Shown here: positions 34,701-43,501 of the stretch, in pieces | Numbering within the stretch: position 1 is the stretch's first letter | How the letters are laid out: each line of letters begins with the position of its first letter | Origin: Neostapfia colusana | Lineage: Eukaryota; Streptophyta; Magnoliopsida; Poales; Poaceae | Assembly (NCBI GenBank): GCA_030760725.1 | Contig: JASWHV010000012.1 | Span: forward strand, 43,679,652-43,743,651 | Direction of reading: 5' to 3' | Length of the DNA stretch: 64,000 nucleotides | Notes under the pieces: generated by a model | Databases searched by the model: none | Seen by the model: the letters and a program-made list of their open reading frames with translations, nothing else | Told to the model about the DNA's origin: nothing | Program-made: the position numbers and the translations under genes

Positions 34701-35164
34701 ACCGGAGGAAAATCGGCGGATCGCGTTGGAAAAACAGAACGAGGCCAGGGTTTTTATAGACGGGGAAAGGCGGCGGGGTGGTTTAGATCAAGTCCGCGTC
34801 GCCTACGAACAGAATTCAGGGGGATACGCAGAAATCCCGATCGGTTTTGATTCGGGTGAGAGGGAGTCCGGTGCGGGCGCGAGGTAGAAGACGAGCTAGT
34901 GGGTCCCACCTGTCAGCGGAAGGAAACAGCGCGCGCGGCTGCGGGCTGGCGCGGTTGCTGGGTGGGCCGGCTGGTGGGTTTTGGCCCACTGGCCGGTTTT
35001 TTTCTGTTTTCTCTTTTTCTTTTTTCTATTTCTTTTCTGATTTGAGTTTAATTTGAATTCCAGTTTGAATTTGAATTTTTGCAAAACATGCAACACGTCC
35101 AAAAATTTTTAAATTCCCCTCTTAACATGATTTAGGGTCTTAACAATATTTTTGGGGTGTTACA
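31743..35164 (-). repeat. RLG-1 5' LTR
   Basis: 3422 bp, nearly identical to 22713-26106. It keeps canonical TG...CA ends on the minus strand (tgtaacacc...tgtgaca) and a TATA box at 34751-34758. The minus-strand ORF at 34258-34587 is the counterpart of 25229-25558. Confidence 0.93.
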
Positions 35165-35169
35165 GGAGC
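35165..35169. repeat. RLG-1 target-site duplication (right copy)
   Basis: ggagc, identical to 22708-22712. Confidence 0.92.
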
Positions 35170-37150
35170 GCAAGTTGCTACTTCTACCTATGCGCTCTCA
35201 TTCTCTATACCTCTCACGCTCCTGCTTTCCAGCAAGTTTTGGTAGCACAAGTTAGAAAAGTGAAAAGATCAAGGGAGGGTACGAATGATTACTCTTTTTC
35301 CTCTTCTTCGTTGTCGTCCATGTCGGACTGGATGAAGTCTCGTGTCACCATCGAACGCCTCTCTTCCCTGGGCGGACGGAGGATTTTTCGGCATGGGTGC
35401 TCCAAAGGATCCACATTCCGTCCGGGGAGATGGTGCCCGCACCACGCGAAGGTGAGGTCGTCAGCTTCGTTGACTTCCACCTCCGTAAGATAGGACTTCT
35501 AGCGCACAAGTTTCTCTGCGTCACCCTCTTCCACTACGGCTTGGAGCTCCACCACTTGACGGCAAACGGGGTTCTCCATGCTGCCATCTTCTGAATGCTG
35601 TGCGAGGCGTTCCTGTGGATAAAGCCCCATTTTGAATTGTGGAGGATGTTCTTTTGGGTGCGGCCATTCTGCGCAGACTCTCCAATCCTGGCGGTTGGCG
35701 GCGCCTGAATTCAACTTCGACGGGCCCAGCCTCGGTACTTCTACCTCCCGCTCCCAAAGTCCATGAAGAACTAGCGCTAGGACTGGTTCTACATCCGCAA
35801 CGACGGGTCGACACTTCCATCCTTAACTGGCCAACCGCCCGCTGTTTGGGAGCAATGGCAGTGAGGAGTAGCGGAGGTGCACAGGCGACGGGTCGCCATC
35901 ATTCTGGAGTAGGTTGAGGCGTTGCTAGCGGAGGGGCTGACCGGAGAGGTCATCCTTTGGACCGTCCTCAAGCGAGGGTCCAACCACTTCGCGCCCGCGT
36001 CCACGCCATGTGGCAGTACACCGGACTCGGTGACCCTACGCGTGGGTCGGCGGACGAGGTCCCCGACTCCGATGTCCGGCGGAGGTTTCGCGACCTCACC
36101 ACGAAAGATGTGGAGGACGGCGGACGTCACCCATCCCTCTCTCCGGGGGTCATCCTTCCACTCGAGTAAGCGTCGGACCCTCGCGCCACGATCACATCGC
36201 TGCTCCTTTTCGGCGCCTCGATCCGCCCTAACGTTGAAGTATTCTATTTAGGGGCTCGGAGGCGTCGTCAACCTACCGAAGCTGCCCGAGGACAAGGCGG
36301 AGAGGGAGGGCAGGGCTGCACGCGACGGAGCCCTGAAGAAGAAAAAAGACGATCGTAAGGACGGCCACATTCACCGCTAGAGGTGGCTTGAGGAACACTG
36401 GAAGGCGGTGCGGGCCGCAAGGGCCGCCGGGGAGGCTACCCCTTCCATGCCCTCTGAATCAGCGTCCCCTCCCTATGGGTCGAACGACTCATCGACGCTA
36501 ATGGAGCGGCGGAGGAGGAAAGCTGGCGACGATGCTCCGGCCGCGAAGAGGGCCCGGATAGGTGAAGGGAGTGATCCTTCCTTTCCTCCCGCACAGGCTT
36601 CCGGGGGTTCGGCCAAGGCTAGGCCTTCTTTGGCCGTGGACCCAAGGGTCCGGACGAAGGACCAGAAGTTTTCCGCCTGGTCTCCCGCGGACTGTGCTCC
36701 GATGGGGGGCCTATGGCGTCTGATGTCCGGGCTCCTGCGACTCAAGTCGAGGCGGGGCACTCAGATGCTGAGGGTTCGGTGGGCCAAACGGAGGGTCAGG
36801 CATCCTCTGCCCGTCCTTCGACCTCGGCTGTCTCTCCGAGCGCTGGGTCTTGGGCGGTCATGCCTCTGATTCACCCTCGGTCGAAGAGGTTTGTATCTTA
36901 GCCTTTGTCCTCCCTCATTGTTCAGGGCTTTTCTGCTTTGGTTTTCTGAATTCTTCCTCTTCTGCTTGTCACAGGGCGTATCAGCCGAGCGTCCTGGCCT
37001 TGCTGGGAGCTTCACTGCCTCCGTCCTCCACTGCACCATCCGTGGAGCCAGCCACGTAACTGTCAGGAGGTGTGGAGCCGATAGTGGTGGTGGCGCCTTC
37101 TCTCCCGGTTGCCGCGGAGTCACAACCGTCCTTGCCGATCCGAGCCGGAC
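35170..37150 (+). pseudogene. RLX-B2 gag-like gene, N-terminal and central part
   Basis: Resumes after RLG-1. An ATG at about 35323 (MSDWMKSRVT) is a possible start; a frame change follows. The Transposase_28 block is at about 35530-35670 (YGLELHHLTANG, LCEAFL, PHFELWRMFF) with a stop inside. The S/E-rich and basic region at 36408-36700 (ERRRRKAGDDAPAAKR) parallels RLX-B1 18440-18560. An intron-like segment lies at 36889-36974 (tcgaagag before gt, cacag before gcg), and the frame is open across it. Sequence ends near 37150-37200 without an LTR, joined to the gag of RLG-3, which suggests a deletion or recombination junction. Confidence 0.7.
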
Positions 37151-37159
37151 CTCAACTTA

Positions 37160-37923
37160 CTGGCCCCCGGCACGCGAGAAAATGGAGCAGCAGGTGTAGT
37201 TTGTTGGACACTGTTGGATGGTGTAGTGGCTATATGAAAACTCGAAGACGGTGCTGTTTTGGATGGTCTAGGCATCGATCACGGTGTGAAGGTGTTATTC
37301 GTGCGTTGTTTCTGCTGTTGGCGGCCCTGCAATTCTTTTTCTGCCAACATAGCAAACTGAAACAATCTGTTAACAGTATCATATTCCTTATAATCAACAA
37401 TGTCCTGAATTCCACGACTCAACCCCACATAAAAACGAGCTAGTTTATCATCCATGTCCTCTACTATCCCACAGCGCAACGTACCCTTTTATAACTCTTG
37501 ATAGTACTCCTCTACGGACATGTTATCTTGGTCTAAGCCCTGCAATTTTTTTTAAAGGTCCCTTTGAAAAGACGGAGGAACAAATCAAACACGCATAGCT
37601 TCCTTTAATCTATCCCATGTTGGAGGACAGTTCAAGTTTTAACAATTTCATTCCACCATATGATAGCTTGACGAACTCTATGTTGTTCAAGCACAAGGTG
37701 AGCATTAAATTTTTGTTCTACCGTCATCTCCCAATCAAGATAAGCCTCAGCATCATAAGCACTAGAAAAGAGGGTATAGTAAATTTAAATTTTGTAAAAG
37801 GATCATCAGGAGGACGATTATAATTGTTACAACGATCATTGTAATTATAACGATTATTACCTCCCATACCTCGACGATAAAGTGGAAGTTGTGGCTTATT
37901 GTTATGATTGTCCATATCATAAG
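37160..37923 (-). pseudogene. RLG-3 gag, second part
   Basis: Minus-strand gypsy gag: an N/R/Y-rich region (NNRYNYNDRCNNYNR), then DDPFTKFKFTIPSF, EMTVEQKFNAH and, in another frame, DDKLARFYVGLSRGIQDIV with LFQFAMLAEKELQGR (37279-37479). Frame changes are present. It continues the gag that starts at 59238; RLX-C splits the two parts with an exact ataag duplication. The boundary with RLX-B2 is somewhere in 37150-37200. Zinc knuckle, protease and polymerase are not present. Confidence 0.75.
37919..37923. repeat. RLX-C target-site duplication (left copy)
   Basis: ataag, repeated exactly at 59029-59033. Confidence 0.88.
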
Positions 37924-38117
37924 TGTTGGCGTTAATATTTCTGATTAGTAACTAATGTGCTGCGCGTTCGTCCTCGAGATGGCCTAGCTAAGAACACAAA
38001 GGAATTATACTGGTTCAGGCAAGGTGCCCTACATCCAGTCGAGGGTGTCTCGCTGTTCTTTCTTAAGAATGGGGGTGATTCTTTTACAAGTGCGAGAGCT
38101 TTTCCTCAGGGAGTCGA
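37924..38117 (+). repeat. RLX-C 5' LTR, left part
   Basis: Matches 17856-18050 and 54502-54685. The last five bases, gtcga (38113-38117), are the left target duplication of RLG-2. Confidence 0.88.
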
Positions 38118-41100
38118 TGTAAGGGCCTCAGTTTTTGACACATATTTGAAGTGTTCATCACCACACCACACACCTCATTTGAGGAAAGTTGATAAACACA
38201 AAGGAAGAGCAAGTAACCACCATCAACATGCTCATTAGAAAAACAAACTCACATATTGCAAAAGTGGTATTTCCCACATGTGATATAGGTGGGCTGGACA
38301 TATGAAAACTCCTACACAATGCTAAGGATGTCCATGCCAAGTTTCACCCAAATTCAAAACCTTTTTGAGGTCCTTTTGGGTATAGCTAAAAAGAGGACAG
38401 TTTGAAACCATATTCAAATTCAAACTGTTTTTATCCCATGAATTCAAAAGTGGGAGGCATATTCTTATTCAGCACATTTTTGTGAGCTTACACACTAATT
38501 TTCACCCCATTTGGAGTTGATCTTGACATGAGCTAAGTGGGACAAATTCAAACTTTATTTGAATTCAAAACTAAACTTGTGCTGAAATTCATTCAAACCA
38601 AACCCAATTTGAATTCTAATCAATTCAAATGGCTCATGGGTGAATAATTTGAATCACCATGGGTATTTTGGGGCTCACTGGGCTCACTGTTTACAACAGT
38701 GATTTGGAGTAAATTTCAGAGGTTAAAATTGGAAGTGGGACCCACATGTCATAGAGAGAAGGAGGCAAAACTTGCACACAAAGTCACGGCCTCGGTGGGG
38801 AATTCCACCGAGCAGCTGTCGGCGGTGCCACCGAGCAGCCACCGGTGCCACCAGCTGCTTCCCCTCTGCGCGCGCTGGTGCCCAGGCGGCCTGCTCGCGC
38901 CCCCACGCGACCGTCACCGCCTCAACGGGGTGAAGACCGGGTGCCTTCTTATCCCCGCGAGCGACACTGGGCGGCGCCATTCCTTTTCTTCCCGAGCTCT
39001 CGGTCGATCGGGAAAACACAGCAAACAATCGTGTCCTCACCTCTCCGAGTTGCCAGGCAACATCCTGAGTTCGAGCACCACCCTCCCAACGCCTGAACCC
39101 CCGGGTTTCGGCCCCTGTTCCCGTGATCAACGACGACCGCCGCAGTTTAGCTGAAGGACGGCGATCGGTCTCATGTGGGCAGCACACTACAGCCACTTCC
39201 ACGGTTGAGCAAGGGCGGCAAAAGGAGCGCACGGACTCCACGCTGCTTCCACCTGAAGCTCAAGCCACGCCGTGAACTCTTGCCGGCGAATTCTCAGTTT
39301 TTGCTCCGGCAACCTTAAACTGAGCTTGCGGTACGGTTTCTTCAAATTCTCGCTCTATGATCTTTCGGTGGTTATCAAATCTTGCACATAGACGCTGGAC
39401 TAGCCGGCGATCAAGTTCTTTTCTGCATCCGTGGCGTGAAACTGTCTAGGAGTGACGAATTTCGAGCTCGATCAAGGGGGGTCATTGCGGGCACGATCGG
39501 TCACACGGTGCCGACCGACTTGCCGCCATCCTTGAACCCTTTTGATACCTTGTCAAGCTTCCTAGAGGTACACTGATGCTGTAGGACCGTTTGTTCGAGG
39601 TGTTGGCAGGTTAGAACCCACGGTCGACGGCGCCGAACCTCAACCGAGGCCGCGGCACGTCGCCGGGCTATTTCCGGTCACCCCCAGCCTGACCTGACAC
39701 CACCGACGTGTTCCTCGACGTCGAAAACCCCACTGTGGCGAGTTTCAGACCATGGGAGGTCCGGCAGTGGCGAGCCGGCGAGCTCCGGGTCTGCTCCGGC
39801 GAGGTCGGCGGCGCGGGCGCGAGAGAACGGCGGGAGGAAGACGAAGCCGGCTGGCCCACGTGTCAGCGGCTGAAGAATTCAAATCGGGATCGGGTGTGGC
39901 CGGGATCGGCTGTGCTGGCGTGCAAATACCCTGTGGGCCTCGGTGTGCCGGACACCTCTGCGCTCAACACGTGTCCCCGCGGACCCCCGCGAGTTTAAAC
40001 TTTTCCCCGATTTTCAGAATTCTTCCAAACTTCAAATCCTCATAACTTTGGCTAGAAAGCTCCAAATCGAGTGAACCAAATTTTGTTGGATTCACCTCTC
40101 TGAGCACTTTCCAGCAAATCAAGTGAAAATCCTTATTTCTCCAGAATTAATTCCTTAAAGTTTAAACTGTTTGGAATTTTAACTGGAGAATCCTTAGGAG
40201 GAAATTCCTGAAATTTTGCTGGGATGTTCACCAAAATATACCTGAACAACCATAAAAATTTCAGATCCATTTGAGCTTATTTGATCCACCTAATGGTGTG
40301 ATTAGTGAAACTGTTCCAGAGAAAATAGAAAATGTTCAGAAACATTTTCAGAATTTCCTCTGAAATTGCTAGCTCATATCTTTAGCTAGGAACCTTCAAA
40401 TTAAGAGAGACCAACTCTATTAGTACCCTCTGAAAATCTAGTTTTCAGAAAGTCATAGTTTGTTTCATGAAAATCCTTAGAACACCCTAAAAGCCTTCAA
40501 TTAAGGTAAAGTACATAATTAATTGTGGAGGGCTCAAATGAGCTTTGCTGCAACTAAAACTTGACCAAATCTCTGTTTAGGTTATAACCAAGCCACAATA
40601 AAAGTTTCACAATCATTGGGTCTGTCTAGTAAGGGTTATAGGCTTCACAAATTGAAATTCAATCAAATGCATTTAGATTAATACATATACTTGTATATCA
40701 TGTAGTCGCTAAGGTCGAGAAGGAACCCGAAGTCCTAGACTTCGTTACTCTGGAAGAGCAGCTAGCCTACGACCAAGAGCAGCAAGGCAAGCTCCGGTTT
40801 GCATTAACCTTTTACAAGTTTTATTGTTTTGAGCACATACTTGATTACTTTATTCTTTGCATTGGAGTCTTGTTTGGAAACCCAACTGCATAGCCAAGAA
40901 AACCATGGGTTATGTTTAGGATGGTAAACCCCGTTAGCTACTGCAATGCTAAGATAGAGTAGGATTCGGTACAAGTCGAGTAGTTGGAACTACTCACGAG
41001 CATAGGCTAGAGGCACTCGACTCGGGTAGTGATAGCACATGAAACACATGGCAAGAAAATGAGACCAAGCGGAGGGTAAGGGCAGCAGGACTTTGGGGCC

Positions 41101-41583
41101 TGTGTGCTGTAGCTCCGCTTGTGTCGATTGAGGACCGAGCGGTGTGCGGGCCTGTTGAACAAGCTAGAACAGTACCGAAGACCTACCGGCTATATGGGAA
41201 CCGGGAAACTGATGTAACTCGGGTAGCTGGGTATTGAGGCATTGCCCGTCGTTCAGAGGGTAGGTTGAGAGCTTGAGGTGTAAATCGGCTGGCGGCACTG
41301 AGATGCGCGTGCAGAGACCTCTTGCTCGGGACGATGGGACCGGTTCAATATTTGGCTGACGGGCGAAAGGTGGTTGCATACGACGTCCGTGATGGTTGTT
41401 GTAGGCGTAGTCTACGCCCGCGGGTGTAGACTGGACATATTTTGCTGTAAACATGTTCATAAACCTGTTTATGTAATAAAATTTCGCTTCCGCTTTGTAC
41501 CTTTGACGTGTGTTATACGGTGCTGTGCAACGCAGCACCCCTCAGCGTGATCCTGGCTCGACAAGACCGGTGGGGTCGTGTCA
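38118..41583 (+). repeat. RLG-2 5' LTR
   Basis: Starts tgtaagggcctcag, ends ggggtcgtgtca. Compared with the 3' LTR it lacks the sequence 49861-50470 (junction at about 41405) but has about 50 bp near 39700-39750 that the 3' LTR lacks. AATAAA lies at 41475-41480. ORFs on either strand are shared only because the LTRs are copies. Confidence 0.92.
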
Positions 41584-41586
41584 GCG

Positions 41587-41599
41587 TGGTATCAGAGCC
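41587..41599 (+). other. RLG-2 primer binding site (initiator tRNA-Met)
   Basis: tggtatcagagcc, three bases after the LTR end. Confidence 0.92.
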
Positions 41600-43081
41600 C
41601 GCTTGAGGTTTAATGCACTACAAAGGTCATCTTTTTCAAAAATCCAGTGAGGAACGAGTTAGTAGCCCGTATAAGGATGTTATTAGCATATAGAAAGTGG
41701 CATACTAACATATCTGTCTATGTCAGAAAATCGTGTATCTCGGGACGCTTATGTCTTGGGGGGTGCACGTAAGCGCTGTCCACCAGTGCGCACAAGCTGA
41801 AGGGTGGAGCCCCACGGGTGGCAGGTAACCCGACTCGCTTAAATATCCTCTACGACTCTTCATGTCGTTTGGGGTATTCAAGCAACGTCTATCCCTGGCG
41901 TGCGTGGTGCAATTTTGGAGACCCCGTCACGTGGTCTGAAACATGAACACGTAACTCAAAGCGTGTTTGGCTTGAGAACATCCGGGCGAGTGATGACGGC
42001 CAGGTGTACGAACTGTATGGATTCCGGGCTCGGTGTGCAGCCGAGTCTGATGATTGTTTGAGTTTTTGCAGGTAGCCTGACCACGAAACGGTAGACGTGT
42101 AGCATCCGTGTGCAAGTGACGTTTAGTGCCACTGAATTAACGAAGCCGGCTAAGTCCGGTATAGGTTTTTTCTTTGTGAGGACGTAGTACCGACATAATC
42201 TGGTGACGCATCGACGTCACACCCCATTAAATGAACAACTTCATTTAAAACTTGAAGGTTTTGATCTAAAGTAGAAAAAACTTGATGTAACTCCTTTCCT
42301 TGAACAAGATATTCAAAGTTAACAAGTTTTCAACTTATAGGTTGTTAAGGATAGAGCACTCTGTTTTCAGCCGAATCAAGGCTGGAGTTAATCAGAGGTT
42401 AGAGGTTGAGTTCTTTCGAGGTTGGGGTCATATGATACATCCCTGGAAAGGTTTGGAAGAGCTTTACAACTCTTCTGTTGAGGTCCAGAGGTGTTTCGTC
42501 CCTTAACCACTCGAAAAATGCAGTAGAGTTGAAACTGTCCAGAAAACAGGACAGAGTAAAGACTCTCTGTAAACTCTGTAAATTAAGCATAACTTCCTGC
42601 TTAAAAATCCAAAAATAGAAAATGAGGTAGTTCTGGAAAGCTTATGAGGTGGGTTACAACTTTGTAACAGAAAGTTTTGTCAGATTAGGAACAGAATTAA
42701 CTGGAATTCTTGGATCAAATCAGTACCTATAGCAGGGAGGTGCTGTCCAATTGTTTCCAGAAATTCTGCTAACTTTGACATCTCATAACTTTTGAACCAG
42801 GACAGATCTTAGGACAAGCAAATACTTTCTGGAAAGCTATTGAAGTTAGCTTTGACTTTGATGTTGAGCTCCAGAACTAGTTTTGCCTTTAACATGGCCT
42901 AAATCAGGTTGAGATGGAAACTGATCAGGGCTGTCATGGGAACAGCAGATCAGCAGTCAAATTTGTTTAAAATTTGAACTATGTTTCCAAGTTTCATGGG
43001 TTCAATGACACGTCTTATGTTATAACTCAATGGTTTACTGTTTAAATAAATATTTGACATTTCTCAAATATATTTTTACAG
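41600..43081 (+). other. RLG-2 leader, no gag
   Basis: 1.48 kb of AT-rich sequence with no long or recognisable ORF. The part from about 42600 to 43040 resembles leader sequence rather than coding DNA. Confidence 0.6.
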
Positions 43082-43501
43082 ATGACAGCTGATAAACAGT
43101 TGGAGAACGGGTGGGTGGTGTCCCACTGTTCTCAGCGTAGCGGCTATCCGGAAGCATTGAGGCGTATGCTTCAATCTTTCGGGTACAACCAGATGTCGCA
43201 GTACTTCGCCAAGGAAGAAGGCAAAGAGGGGAACAAGACGTGGACAGTCCATGTCGAAGTCCCTGCAGGACCTACGCCACCTGGTTGGGTGCCCTTCACC
43301 GTTACGGTGAGAGGTAGGCAACCGGAAGGGATGTGGCAAGTGGCAGCCCGTGACACCATGTCACGTTTCTGCCAACTACACGTGCAGGCTATGGAGGGCA
43401 CTCCATACGCGCTCGTTCCGGTGGAGGGACGGGCTCAGCATGTGTGGGAAGATTTCAGCAAGCGTAATGGTTTCCAAAGCACCATTATGCTTAGCGGGTA
43501 G
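43082..43501 (+). CDS. RLG-2 unidentified ORF (ORF0-like), 139 codons
   Basis: ATG at 43082, stop at 43499-43501. Not gag: no zinc knuckle and no Retrotrans_gag motifs. The predicted order is helix ([14 protein letters not shown]), strand ([11 protein letters not shown]), strand ([10 protein letters not shown]), strand ([10 protein letters not shown]), helix ([19 protein letters not shown]), then [10 protein letters not shown] infer a helix-strand-strand-strand-helix layout. The last residues run straight into protease-derived sequence near 43490, so the C-terminus is probably lost in the deletion that removed gag. The motif CQ-x-H followed by T-x-Y also occurs in RLG-1 ORF0. Function unknown. 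Confidence 0.6.
   Translation: MTADKQLENGWVVSHCSQRSGYPEALRRMLQSFGYNQMSQYFAKEEGKEGNKTWTVHVEVPAGPTPPGWVPFTVTVRGRQPEGMWQVAARDTMSRFCQLHVQAMEGTPYALVPVEGRAQHVWEDFSKRNGFQSTIMLSG

Larger units (their letters stand above)
22713..35164 (-). mobile_element. RLG-1: full-length Ty3/gypsy chromovirus (Tekay/Del-like), coding-defective
   Basis: The 12.45-kb element has two LTRs (22713-26106 and 31743-35164), exact 5-bp flanks ggagc at 22708-22712 and 35165-35169, a tRNA-Met PBS and a purine tract, all in minus-strand order. Internal genes read ORF0, gag, protease remnant, RT, RNase H, integrase and chromodomain. The LTRs are nearly identical, with few substitutions and two indels (about 20 bp near 34648 and about 10 bp near 34785, both present only in the right copy). 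Yet gag-pol has at least seven disabling lesions. It is inserted in the RLX-B2 leader. Confidence 0.93.

Noticed and set aside
38723..39241. 172-codon minus-strand ORF, repeated at 47254-47772
   Set aside because: Present twice only because the RLG-2 LTRs are copies; antisense to the element, GC-rich, no motif.
41587..41599. Sequence like a tRNA-Met 3' end
   Set aside because: It is a primer binding site, not a tRNA gene; no cloverleaf surrounds it. Same for 6738 and 31722.
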